NCBI GenBank assembly: GCA_003599475.1
Contig: QZKK01000006.1
Coordinates: 1 to 43,765 of the forward strand
Direction: 5' to 3'
Length of the DNA: 43,765 nt
Source: Desulfobacteraceae bacterium
GTDB taxonomy: Bacteria > Desulfobacterota > Desulfobacteria > Desulfobacterales > SURF-15
Numbering within the stretch: position 1 is the first letter of the stretch; every line of letters begins with the position of its first letter. Below are positions 32,363-40,657 of this stretch, piece after piece. Below the pieces are notes generated by a model, which was not told the DNA's origin, made no database searches, and saw only the letters and a program-made list of their open reading frames with translations. Position numbers and translations under genes: made by a program.

Positions 32363-33697
32363 ATGTACAGATTTTCAGCAATTGCAGCCGTATCTTTTTT
32401 TTCTCTATTCATCGCCCTGACGCCGGCAGTCGCCCAGGATGGCAAGCTCAGCGAGCAGGACAAGAAGTTTGTGGAAGAGGCTGCCTCGGGCAGCATGATG
32501 GAGGTCCGGCTCGGTGAATTGGCTGGTGAGAAAGCCGAAAGTCAAAAGGTGAAAGAGTTTGGCGAGCGCATGGTCAGCGATCATTCGAAGGCAAACGAAA
32601 AGCTCAAGGGGATTGCACAGCAAAACAATCTATCGCTTCCGAATGAATTGAATCCGGAGCACCAGAAGCTTTTAGATAAGCTTTCCGGGCTCAGTGGAAA
32701 AGAATTCGATCGCGAGTATATGAATGAGATGGTAAAAGATCATCATAAAGATATACAGGCGTTCGAGAAACAATCGCAGCAGGGACAGCACCCGGAGCTG
32801 AAGCAGTTTGCCTCCAATACGGTAAAAACCCTCGAGGAACACGGGCGTCTGGCCGAGGATATCAACCGGCAGGTGAGCGCACAGGCCGGAAAAACGGAGG
32901 ACTCCCAAGCCCAGGCTTCAAAGATCGAGGCAAAAAAAGCGCAGAACTGGATCGGCCGGAAAATCAGTGGCAGAGACGGAGAGGAACTCGGTACCGTCAA
33001 AAACAACTACCTTTCGGAAGACGAGAATACGGTTCTTTATGTGATCGTGCAGGGCGAGTCGGAAAATATGCATCCGGTTCCTGCGGATCTTGTGCGGGAA
33101 AACACGGAAAAAGACGGGTTGACTGCGGAAATCGATAAAAAGATGTTTGACCAGTCCCCGAACTTCGGTGAAACGGAGCAACCCGAGCTGGATGGTCCGG
33201 ATTGGTCCCAGGAGATCCGCTCGTTCTATCAGGGTCAGGGAAAAGAAAAAGCGATGACTCCTGACCCCTCGATTGTCAGCCTGGCTGCGCAAGAAATCAT
33301 ATCCTGCAAAAACCCTCTGATCCGATCCGATCTGATCCGAGCCGCCCCGTGTCATCTCGGCCGATGTCAACCGGAAGTCGTGCTAGCTGCTTGTCTTCAG
33401 CCAGCACCGGAGCACCTCTGCCACGCTCCATGCCTGTGCGATGCATCCTCGAGGCGCAAAGGGAGGGTCACCGTCGAAAATTTCACTAATCGTGCCGATT
33501 CCGCCTTCGTTCAAATGAGGCGCGAAGCCTTCAAGAAAGCGGCGTGCACCGGCACGGTCTTCCGGATTCACCTTCAACCAGGCATCGACGAAGGGGCCGA
33601 TGAGCCAGGCCCAGACCGTCCCCTGATGGTAAGCCGCATCCCGGGCGCGCAGATCGCCGTAATATTTGGATTTGTAATCGGAATGACCGGGGGATAG
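32363..33697 (+). CDS. DUF4142 plus PRC-barrel exported protein, probably frameshifted at its 3' end
   Basis: The open frame encodes 444 residues. A signal peptide (about 1-25) is followed by a DUF4142 helical domain (about 28-175, with FGERMVSDHSKANEKL) and a PRC-barrel domain (about 191-250, IGRKISGRDGEELGTV). Such proteins are exported stress proteins of unknown role. After about residue 297 the frame turns into cysteine/proline-rich sequence without family character and runs 315 bases antisense into the debranching gene. Just before, at 33239-33251, lie the runs GGG-AAAA-G-AAAAA; a one-base change there would give stops at 33255-33257 or 33262-33264. GGAGG precedes the ATG at 32363. Confidence 0.85.
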   Translation: MYRFSAIAAVSFFSLFIALTPAVAQDGKLSEQDKKFVEEAASGSMMEVRLGELAGEKAESQKVKEFGERMVSDHSKANEKLKGIAQQNNLSLPNELNPEHQKLLDKLSGLSGKEFDREYMNEMVKDHHKDIQAFEKQSQQGQHPELKQFASNTVKTLEEHGRLAEDINRQVSAQAGKTEDSQAQASKIEAKKAQNWIGRKISGRDGEELGTVKNNYLSEDENTVLYVIVQGESENMHPVPADLVRENTEKDGLTAEIDKKMFDQSPNFGETEQPELDGPDWSQEIRSFYQGQGKEKAMTPDPSIVSLAAQEIISCKNPLIRSDLIRAAPCHLGRCQPEVVLAACLQPAPEHLCHAPCLCDASSRRKGRVTVENFTNRADSAFVQMRREAFKKAACTGTVFRIHLQPGIDEGADEPGPDRPLMVSRIPGAQIAVIFGFVIGMTGG

Positions 33698-35413
33698 ACT
33701 GCGCAGCCCGACCGGCGTCAGCAGGCTTTCTTCTACATTTTCCACAACGAACCGCCAATAGACCTCATCCAGCACCGGATATCTCAGCGATATGGCCAAA
33801 AGTTGATTAGGACGAAGAGCCGAATCGTCCCCGTGTTCACCGTCTACGACATCATATAGATATCTCCCCCGTTCGAACCAGAATCGATCATTGAAGGAAC
33901 TGCGCACCTGTTCGATCAGAGGTTTGTACGATTCCGCCGCAGCCTCCCCCCTTTCTTGGATCAACCACTGCTCGATCAATCGGAGGGCGTTATACCAGAG
34001 TGCATTGATTTCAACCGCCTTGCCCCGCCGGGGGGTTACCACCCAGCTATCGACCTTTGCATCCATCCAGGTGAGCTGGTAGCCCTCCATCCCCTGCCTG
34101 AGCAGTCCATCATCTGGGTCGGCTCCGATGCCGAAACGGGTTCCTCTACGGTGATATTCGACAATCGCCTGCAGGTGCGGCAGCAAATGCCTCAAGGTTT
34201 CCCGATCGCCGGTTGCCTCCACGTAGCGATCGATGGCGTGGAAATACCATAAGGTGGCATCCGCGGTATGGTAGAGTCCTTCGATCTGCCCCTCCGGAAA
34301 CAGGTTCGGAATGAGGCCGTCTCGAATGTAATATGCAAACGTGCGCAGGATCCAGGCGGCGTCGGTGGAGCGACCCGTACACAGAGTGAGCCCCTCCAGG
34401 CTGATCATGGTGTCGCGGCCCCAGTCGGTGAACCAGTGGTAGCCGGCGATGATCGTTCGGATGTCGTTTCCGGCAGCCCGCGTACGGGCTGCGTCTTCGG
34501 ATCTCCCGACAGGCGCGATCAGAAACTGATCGGCGGAAAGAACCAGCTCGGCGGCCAATGTGGAATGCTCATTGGGAAGCGCACGATAGAGAAGCTGCCG
34601 CCGGCGATCCTGTTCGGCAGAAAAAGCTTCCTCCTGGGACATGCAGAGCATCACATTGAAAGGTTCCGTAGATGCAATCAGGGTATTCCCGCCGCCCGGC
34701 GACAGTTTCGTTTCAAAGTTGCCGGGCGTCCAGAGCAGGCCGCGTGAATCGACACCTCTTTGCGCATCCACGGCGTAAAAAACTTCCCGAGTGGTGTTTC
34801 TGTCCAGACAAAGCGACGAATTGCCTGTGAACACCATCCTTAACTTCAACTCTTCCCGTGGGGATGAGACTTCGAAGTTACTTCCCATCACGGTCAGCAT
34901 ATACGTCTCATCCAAAGGGGCGCTCGCCTTTTCTCCGAGAGTGCGAAATCGCATCGCAGGCTGAAGCTGCAGCAGGATTGGATCGCCTCCCGAGATGTAT
35001 CGATAGGTCAGGCGAACGGTGTTTTGGCTGCGCGGCATGAGAATGCTTTTTTCAATGATGAATTCTCCGATCTGAATCCGCCAGACAGGCAAACCCATTT
35101 CCAATCTGAATTCGACGGAAGGTCGCATCCCGGAAGGGATTTCGATCCCATCCTGCCAATTCTGCCCGTGGAGACGGATCCACCCGCTGCCAGGCAGGCG
35201 GACCCGGTCAAAGAGGTGATCGAGCATTACCGTTCGGCCGTAGGGAGACGGAAGGGCCGCGATGAGCAGACCATGGTACCTTCTGGAAGCTTCCCCTGTA
35301 AGAGTTCCGGAAGCATACCCGCCCAGCCCGTTTGTAACCAGCCATTCCTTTGATCGGAAGGAATCTCCTTCTTCACCGGAAACGTCGATTTTTCGAAGAA
35401 GTTCCTCTTTCAT
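33383..35413 (-). CDS. Amylo-alpha-1,6-glucosidase (glycogen debranching enzyme)
   Basis: A 676-residue enzyme. N-terminal domain begins with EWLVTNGLGGYASGTLTG (about 23-40) and RRYHGLLIA; the catalytic (alpha/alpha)6 barrel contains YHWFTDWGRDTMISLEGL (near residue 326), GLIPNLFPEG and DATLWYFHAI (about 375-400), as in archaeal-type debranching enzymes (GDE_C). It removes alpha-1,6 branches from glycogen. Its product could supply maltooligosaccharides to TreZ, 1.2 kb away on the other strand. No convincing ribosome site was examined beyond AAGAG-like bases; start chosen by family N-terminus. Confidence 0.93.
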   Translation of the reverse strand: MKEELLRKIDVSGEEGDSFRSKEWLVTNGLGGYASGTLTGEASRRYHGLLIAALPSPYGRTVMLDHLFDRVRLPGSGWIRLHGQNWQDGIEIPSGMRPSVEFRLEMGLPVWRIQIGEFIIEKSILMPRSQNTVRLTYRYISGGDPILLQLQPAMRFRTLGEKASAPLDETYMLTVMGSNFEVSSPREELKLRMVFTGNSSLCLDRNTTREVFYAVDAQRGVDSRGLLWTPGNFETKLSPGGGNTLIASTEPFNVMLCMSQEEAFSAEQDRRRQLLYRALPNEHSTLAAELVLSADQFLIAPVGRSEDAARTRAAGNDIRTIIAGYHWFTDWGRDTMISLEGLTLCTGRSTDAAWILRTFAYYIRDGLIPNLFPEGQIEGLYHTADATLWYFHAIDRYVEATGDRETLRHLLPHLQAIVEYHRRGTRFGIGADPDDGLLRQGMEGYQLTWMDAKVDSWVVTPRRGKAVEINALWYNALRLIEQWLIQERGEAAAESYKPLIEQVRSSFNDRFWFERGRYLYDVVDGEHGDDSALRPNQLLAISLRYPVLDEVYWRFVVENVEESLLTPVGLRSLSPGHSDYKSKYYGDLRARDAAYHQGTVWAWLIGPFVDAWLKVNPEDRAGARRFLEGFAPHLNEGGIGTISEIFDGDPPFAPRGCIAQAWSVAEVLRCWLKTSS

Positions 35414-35525
35414 TTTTCAACCGGTCTTCTGAGATCGCCTCCTTCCGAATGAATCCCTTCCCTGGCCCTATCCCGTTCAGAAATGGGCTTGCGTTTGCAG
35501 AAGGGGCCGGCAGCCTATGGCACGT

Positions 35526-35747
35526 TTACCTGGATTTTTCGTACAAGTATCCTCCTGCGGCTCCGGCAGCCCCTCCGATGGCAGCCCCTGCGGCGGGTGA
35601 TTTGCCTAAGACCCCCGCGCCGAGTGCGCCGGCGCCCGCTCCGATGGCTCCGCCGCTGAGCGCCCGCTGTTCTTCCGCGCTCATTCCGGCACAACCGATA
35701 AAGGATGCCACTAATAGAATGACCATCAGTAATTTTAGCGTTCTCAT
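35526..35747 (-). CDS. Glycine-zipper lipoprotein
   Basis: A 73-residue lipoprotein: signal sequence with lipobox ending FIGC (cysteine at residue 19), then alanine/glycine zipper repeats (GAIGAGAGALGAG, AAIGGAAGAAGG) and a YLYEKSR end. Such proteins associate with the outer membrane. AAGGAGG lies six bases before the ATG. It is upstream of, and on the same strand as, the debranching gene (112-bp gap). Confidence 0.88.
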   Translation of the reverse strand: MRTLKLLMVILLVASFIGCAGMSAEEQRALSGGAIGAGAGALGAGVLGKSPAAGAAIGGAAGAAGGYLYEKSR

Positions 35748-36023
35748 AGTACCTCCTTTAGCATTCCACTTTGGTTTTGATTGCGGTCAAGGCAATTCTA
35801 TCGGTCTTCTGCCTCAGCTTGCCTCGGAAAAAAAGAATCCCCCTGTTCTATCGAACTCCGTCATTCCGGGGTTCTGGAGGATTGAATTCTCGGTACCGCA
35901 ATGAGAACCATTATTTACCCGTTGCCGGCCTCATAAAATGGGGTAAAGCATGTAATATCGGCCGCCGGGGAGAGTAAAAGTCAGGTGTAGGGTTTTGAAA
36001 AGGCTGGAGTCAGGATCTGGGAT

Positions 36024-36389
36024 TTATCGATGCAGCCATTGTATCGCCTGCTTCAGTTCACTGAAAGTCCCGACCTGGATCGGTGCGCCCCAGGTGTAAG
36101 CAGAGAAGGCGTGTCCAATGAAATACTCGGATTTCGAGCTGACAACGATTGCGGTTTTAATCTTGCGGGTTCGGCTGCGAATCAGGCTCTTTGTAAAAGC
36201 AGACAGTCTCTTGATATCGTCTAAGGAAAGATGAGGGGTATCGAACTTTTTAAGATCCAGGATATTGGTATGGGAACCGTCGTTGTAAAGAATGTCCAAG
36301 GCATCGACAAGCTCCGAATAGGTGTCTTTCGGATTCAACTTCACGAGCGTCAAATCATTGGAGAGGTCTTTATACTTCAGTGCGCTCAT
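36024..36389 (-). CDS. STAS/SpoIIAA-like small protein
   Basis: A 121-residue soluble protein with alternating beta and alpha segments: NILDLKKFDTP, SRTRKIKTAIVVSSKSEYFIGHAF and FSELKQAIQWL. This pattern resembles SpoIIAA-like (STAS) proteins of a type with unknown function that regulate or bind partners. No catalytic motif. GGGAG lies about ten bases before the ATG. It stands alone; the neighbouring gaps are large. Confidence 0.65.
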   Translation of the reverse strand: MSALKYKDLSNDLTLVKLNPKDTYSELVDALDILYNDGSHTNILDLKKFDTPHLSLDDIKRLSAFTKSLIRSRTRKIKTAIVVSSKSEYFIGHAFSAYTWGAPIQVGTFSELKQAIQWLHR

Positions 36390-36912
36390 CTGTACAGCAC
36401 TCCCTTTGGTTCAAATGTTTTGGAGTCCGAATTGCGGATTTCGGAGCAGGAGCTTCGACCGCTCGGTGAAAAGCAATCGAAAGACATGACACTACTAGGA
36501 GTTTACAGAAGCCGGCGGATTTGTCCATCAGGAGAAGTCTTATTTCTTTTCAGATATGTCTGAAAAACGAACGCCACGCTCGTGCAAGGAATCGTCATCG
36601 ACTTCAAAGTGTTCAGTATTCAGCGTTCTTCTCTTCAGTTTCTGATTCGATCAAACTGGCCGCTTCAGTCATCCAGAATCCAGCATCAAACATCCAGTGG
36701 CCAGCGGCCGGGCTTATATCATTCAGCATTTCTGGGATAGGGGAGAAAATGATGAATTAAAACGCTTGGGAAGAAAAGATAAAAAAAGAAGATCGCAGGG
36801 GGGCTTGACGATCTCCTGTTTCAAGGACAAGGGGGGAACCTCCCGGCCCTCAAATGCAGGCGTCTTGGCATGCGTCTTGACGATCCCGTATCGAACCCCG
36901 TTGCCTGCGGCT
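36390..36912. other. 523-bp gene-free region with an inverted repeat copy
   Basis: No credible gene on either strand; an open frame at 36697-36936 is rich in basic, low-information sequence. The region holds the inverted composite repeat at 36602-36720 and a GC-rich stretch near 36800-36850. Confidence 0.6.
36602..36720 (-). repeat. Inverted copy of the composite period-7 repeat
   Basis: Read on the plus strand: GTTCAGT, ATTCAGC, GTTCTTC (36611-36631), a CAGTTTCTGATTCGATCAAA link, then heptads CATCCAG, AATCCAG, CATCAAA, CATCCAG, TGGCCAG (36670-36704). On the minus strand 36719 to 36631 aligns with 24716-24802 with roughly ten mismatches over about 87 bases (by eye), continuing into the GAACGCTGAATACTGAAC type seen at 24932-24945. 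Confidence 0.88.
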
Positions 36913-37233
36913 TTAGGAGGAATACCTTTCTTTTAAAAATTTCTTGATCCGGTGAGTAACTTTCGGGGCGGTTGCCGCCGAGATCGTTCCCATCAGCGCC
37001 AGGTCCAACGCCCTGGCAAAAGGCCTTGGCACCCTGTTGCGAAGCCTGATCTCCTTTTCGGCAACATCCAGTTCTGCACCGGAGAAACTGGATCTTTTTA
37101 CCACCAGGGCATTTCCGGTCTCACCGCAGGCGATGTATTCAAACTCCGGAAATTCCTTTTTGAGCAGTTCCAACACTTCTTCCCTCTTGAGCGGCCGATA
37201 ACCCTTCGAAACCCGGATGACTTCACACTTCAT
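36913..37233 (-). CDS. Uncharacterised small protein
   Basis: A 106-residue protein of unknown family. The first 50 residues look like a small alpha/beta domain (VIRVSKGYRPLKREEVLELL, EYIACGETGNALVVKRSSF); the C-terminus has a moderately hydrophobic helix (ALDLALMGTISAATAP) and a basic end. GGAGG lies six bases before the ATG, and codon use looks ordinary. It is alone on this strand. Confidence 0.7.
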   Translation of the reverse strand: MKCEVIRVSKGYRPLKREEVLELLKKEFPEFEYIACGETGNALVVKRSSFSGAELDVAEKEIRLRNRVPRPFARALDLALMGTISAATAPKVTHRIKKFLKERYSS

Positions 37234-37604
37234 TTCGACACCTCCGGCAAACCTAAAGGCTGTATCATCCCTCGATGCGGGATGATTCCGAATGAAATCT
37301 CCGTCTAACGATATCTTCTATAGAAAGAACGGATCCAAGCGCCCCAATCCGCGATTAGACAGGTTGATTGTACAAAAGGTGCTTCGATCCGGTCAACCGC
37401 AATTTCAAAGATTTTCAAATTCAGATTTTAAATTAATTGAAGCATGTTCTGTAAAATCTGCGATGTTTTTCGGATGCGGGAGAACTCGAAAGGAGATGTG
37501 CCCGGTGCCCTCAAATCATTTGTGACTGCGGTTGCCTCCATATTGACGATCAAGCCCTTTACAGAATATAGAGGTTCTTAAAAGTCCCTGGTGCGGAGCC
37601 GAAG
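37234..37604. other. 371-bp intergenic region
   Basis: No gene seen. It contains an A/T-rich stretch at 37401-37437 that shares CAGATTTTAAATT with the acoX upstream array and may be a decayed repeat. Confidence 0.45.
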
Positions 37605-38318
37605 GTGCAAAATCGAGGCAGCAAGACAACCGTCCGGCATATCCTGGAGAAAATGCCCCGTCTGGGCATATGGATGATTGCATTGCTGGTATCGATCAGC
37701 CTCATCCAGGTTGGGGTGCTCCGATTCTACGATCCTCCGCTGACATTCAGCATCATTTGGGATTCCATTCTCCACCGGATTCAGTCAAAACCGTATCGAA
37801 GCCCGCATTTCATCTGGACGCCTCTGGAATCGGTTTCCCCCCACCTGCAGAGAGCGGTTCTGGCTGCAGAGGATCAACGATTTCTGCATCACCACGGATT
37901 CGACATGATAGAGATTCGAGCGGCGGCAAAAGATATTGTGCGGCAGCAGCGGCTCAGGGGGGCAAGCACCATTTCCATGCAGACTGCGCGAACCGTCTTC
38001 CTGCTGCCGGTCCGAAGCCTTTGGCGAAAGGCACTGGAAGCCTACTACACTGCCTTGATCGAGCTGTTGTGGAACAAACGGAGAATCATTGAAGTTTACC
38101 TCAATACGGTCGATTGGGGTTCCGGGATCATGGGCGCCGAGGCGGCTTCCCGCCGCTATTTCAAGAAATCTTCCCGCGACCTGACTCCGCATCAGGCGGC
38201 TCTTCTAGCTGCCGTCCTGCCAAACCCCCACCGGTTGTCTCCGATTGATCCCGACAGCCATGTGAAGATGCGCGCAAGAAAAATTATGTCCGATATGCCG
38301 TTGATGCGGAGCCTTTAA
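37605..38318 (+). CDS. mtgA: Monofunctional peptidoglycan transglycosylase
   Basis: A 237-residue GT51 enzyme. One N-terminal membrane segment (about 23-43), then the catalytic motifs: AAEDQRFLHHHGFD (about 86-99, catalytic glutamate), RGASTISMQTARTVFL (about 118-133), KRRIIEVYLNTVDWGSG (about 157-173) and AALLAAVLPNPHRLSP (about 200-215). It polymerises lipid II into glycan strands at the inner membrane. It begins with GTG after GGAG; an internal ATG near 37653 would leave too short a cytoplasmic stretch. It lacks a transpeptidase domain. Confidence 0.93.
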   Translation: MQNRGSKTTVRHILEKMPRLGIWMIALLVSISLIQVGVLRFYDPPLTFSIIWDSILHRIQSKPYRSPHFIWTPLESVSPHLQRAVLAAEDQRFLHHHGFDMIEIRAAAKDIVRQQRLRGASTISMQTARTVFLLPVRSLWRKALEAYYTALIELLWNKRRIIEVYLNTVDWGSGIMGAEAASRRYFKKSSRDLTPHQAALLAAVLPNPHRLSPIDPDSHVKMRARKIMSDMPLMRSL

Positions 38319-38459
38319 CTCCTTTGCCTTTTTTCACCTCCGCATTGAAATTAAACCCTTACGGCTTTATACTGATTGTCATCGATCCACCATCCAGCCG
38401 CAGGCGAATTCATTAAAACGAACCCGTGCTTACTGTAAAAGGCTTTAAAGGAGGCTCCG

Positions 38460-39767
38460 ATGTCCGAACGCAAACAACATCTCGAAACCCTGGCTTTACA
38501 TGCCGGGCAGGTTCCGGATTCTGAAACCCTGTCGCGAGCGGTACCGATCTATCAGACAACAAGCTATGTGTTCAAAGATACCCGGCACGCGGCGGACCTC
38601 TTCGCTTTGCGCGATACCGGTTATATCTACACCCGGATCATGAACCCGACGACAGACGTTCTTGAAAAGCGGCTTGCCGCACTGCACGGCGCCTCCGCCG
38701 CCATCTGCACCGCCTCCGGAATGTCTGCAATTTTCTATGCCGTCGCCGCTATCACCGGTGCAGGCCAGAACATCGTGTCCGGTTCGAATCTCTACGGCGG
38801 CACTCATATGCTGTTTGAAAACACGTTGAAGCGCTTCGGGATTGAGGTGCGTTTCGTCGAGTCTTCCCGGCCGGAGAACTTCGAGAGAGCAATCGATGGA
38901 AATACGAGGCTCATTTTTACCGAAAGCATCGGTAATCCGAAATGCAATGTGGATGATTTAAAAGGGATTGCAGACGCTGCCCGGCGGAATTCCATTCCAT
39001 TCATGATCGACAATACGGTATCCCCGCCGCCCATGTTCAATCCTTTCGATATCGGAGCTGAAATCGCCCTTTATTCGCTTACAAAGATCATCGGAGGGCA
39101 TGGGAACAGTATTGGAGGCGCAGTTATCGAGGCCGGCAATTTTGACTGGGCGGCATCCGGCAAATATCCGGAAATCACGGAACCGGACCCCGGTTACCAT
39201 GGCCTCAATTTCTGGCAGGCGCTTTGCACACAGGAAGGCACCCCCTGTACGGCCTTCTGTACCAAACTGCGCACAGGACTTATGAGAGATATCGGCGCTG
39301 CGCTGGCCCCCATGAACAGTTTCCTGATTCTGCAGGGTATCGAAACATTGCCGCTCCGGGCGCGGATGCACTGTGAAAATGCACGGAAAATTGCGGAATA
39401 CCTGGAAAGTCATCCCGCCGTCGCGTGGGTGAACTATGCGGGGCTAAAGAGCCATCCGGATTATGAGAAAGCTCGAAAATACTTCCCCATGGGTCCGAGC
39501 GCGGTGTTCGGTTTCGGCCTGAAGGGCGGGCTGGAGGCGGGAAGAAAATTTATCGAATCGGTGAAGCTGTGCTCCCATTTGGCAAATATTCTGGATGCCA
39601 AGACGCTTGTCATCCACCCGGCAACAACCACTCATTCCCAGTTGAGCCCGGAAGATCAGGCGGTGGCGGGAGTCGAGCCCGAACTGATCCGGATATCGGT
39701 TGGAATCGAGCATCCGAACGATATCATCGCGGATCTGGAACAGGCCCTGAAGGCTTCGCAGGGGTGA
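38460..39767 (+). CDS. metY: O-acetylhomoserine sulfhydrylase (Cys/Met-metabolism PLP enzyme)
   Basis: A 435-residue PLP enzyme of the gamma-family. Characteristic: IYQTTSYVF (about 30-38), YTRIMNPTTDVLEKRLAAL (about 57-75), SGSNLYGGT (about 107-115), the PLP lysine K209 in YSLTKIIGGHG, and FCTKLRTG-like C-terminal elements. The length and the ALYSLTK context fit O-acetylhomoserine aminocarboxypropyltransferase, which makes homocysteine from O-acetylhomoserine and sulfide. A cystathionine gamma-synthase activity cannot be excluded. AAAGGAGG precedes the ATG. Confidence 0.9.
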   Translation: MSERKQHLETLALHAGQVPDSETLSRAVPIYQTTSYVFKDTRHAADLFALRDTGYIYTRIMNPTTDVLEKRLAALHGASAAICTASGMSAIFYAVAAITGAGQNIVSGSNLYGGTHMLFENTLKRFGIEVRFVESSRPENFERAIDGNTRLIFTESIGNPKCNVDDLKGIADAARRNSIPFMIDNTVSPPPMFNPFDIGAEIALYSLTKIIGGHGNSIGGAVIEAGNFDWAASGKYPEITEPDPGYHGLNFWQALCTQEGTPCTAFCTKLRTGLMRDIGAALAPMNSFLILQGIETLPLRARMHCENARKIAEYLESHPAVAWVNYAGLKSHPDYEKARKYFPMGPSAVFGFGLKGGLEAGRKFIESVKLCSHLANILDAKTLVIHPATTTHSQLSPEDQAVAGVEPELIRISVGIEHPNDIIADLEQALKASQG

Positions 39768-39799
39768 TCAGCCCGGGGAGATCTGAATTCGAAGTGCAG

Positions 39800-39824
39800 G
39801 GTTTCAGGAAAAAAACCTGAAACC
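39800..39824. repeat. GGTTTCAGG hairpin with A7 loop
   Basis: GGTTTCAGG (39800-39808), AAAAAAA, CCTGAAACC (39816-39824) is a perfect 9-bp dyad, 32 bases after metY. The arms use the same GTTTCAG heptad as 6127-6140. A single octad related to the CCTCTGCG arrays follows in reverse at about 39836-39850. No T-tract follows, so it is not a classical terminator. Confidence 0.75.
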
Positions 39825-39952
39825 TTACACCGAATCCCTCGCGCAGAGGCGTTCCTGCGGAGAACCCGGCTTGACAGGGGTATGCCATTTTCGATATTTA
39901 CCTGGATAGGTTGATCGATTTCAGGCCAATTCGCACCACCAAAGGAGGATTT

Positions 39953-40657
39953 ATGGGCGGCAGCATTCGATGGCTGGGGCATTCGTTTGCAGAGTTTACG
40001 ACCGCTGACGGTCGCGTGGTTCTGTTCGACCCCTGGACAAAAGACGACGGCAACCCGGGATGCCCGATAGAGGTCAAAGAGATCGATCGCGCCGATCTGG
40101 TTCTTTTCAGCCACGACCATTTCGATCATCTTGGATCAGCGGTTTCCATATGCAACAAAACCGGTGCGCTGCTCGGCGGCCCGGTTCAAACGGTTCGCCG
40201 TCTCCAGGAGGAAGGTTTCAAATCGGATCGGGTCGTCAACTCCGGATCCGGGTATATGGTCGGAGGGGGTGTTACGCTGGATTGGGTAAAGGTCGTTTGC
40301 ATTCCCGCTTTCCATGCTTCGGATACGGCCTGTGCGATTGGTAACATCGTCATCGCCGCCGACGGAACAACCGTCTATCATGCAGGCGACACCTGCGTAT
40401 TTTCGGATATGGGCTTGTTCGGCCGGCTCTATCCCATGGATGCGGCGCTGCTTCCGATCGGGGGCATTTTTACGATGGATGCCTACCAGGCGGCAGAGGC
40501 GGTCCATCTGCTCAAACCGAAAATGGCGCTCCCGATCCATTATGCATCCTTTCCGATTGTGGCCAAGACCGCAGACGAGTTTATCCGCACATGCCGGGAT
40601 AAGAACCCGCAGGTAAGGGTCGAAGCTCCGGAGGCCGGAGAACGGGTTCATTTCTAG
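39953..40657 (+). CDS. UPF0173 metal-dependent hydrolase (metallo-beta-lactamase fold)
   Basis: A 234-residue protein with the HDHFDHLG metal motif (about 55-62), an early RWLGHSF (about 5-11), an AGDTCVF (near 145) and LPIHYASFP at the C-terminus: the UPF0173 family. Substrate unknown. AAAGGAGG precedes the ATG at 39953; a longer frame from 39911 has no ribosome site. Its stop shares a CTAG with the stop of the convergent acoX gene. Confidence 0.93.
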   Translation: MGGSIRWLGHSFAEFTTADGRVVLFDPWTKDDGNPGCPIEVKEIDRADLVLFSHDHFDHLGSAVSICNKTGALLGGPVQTVRRLQEEGFKSDRVVNSGSGYMVGGGVTLDWVKVVCIPAFHASDTACAIGNIVIAADGTTVYHAGDTCVFSDMGLFGRLYPMDAALLPIGGIFTMDAYQAAEAVHLLKPKMALPIHYASFPIVAKTADEFIRTCRDKNPQVRVEAPEAGERVHF

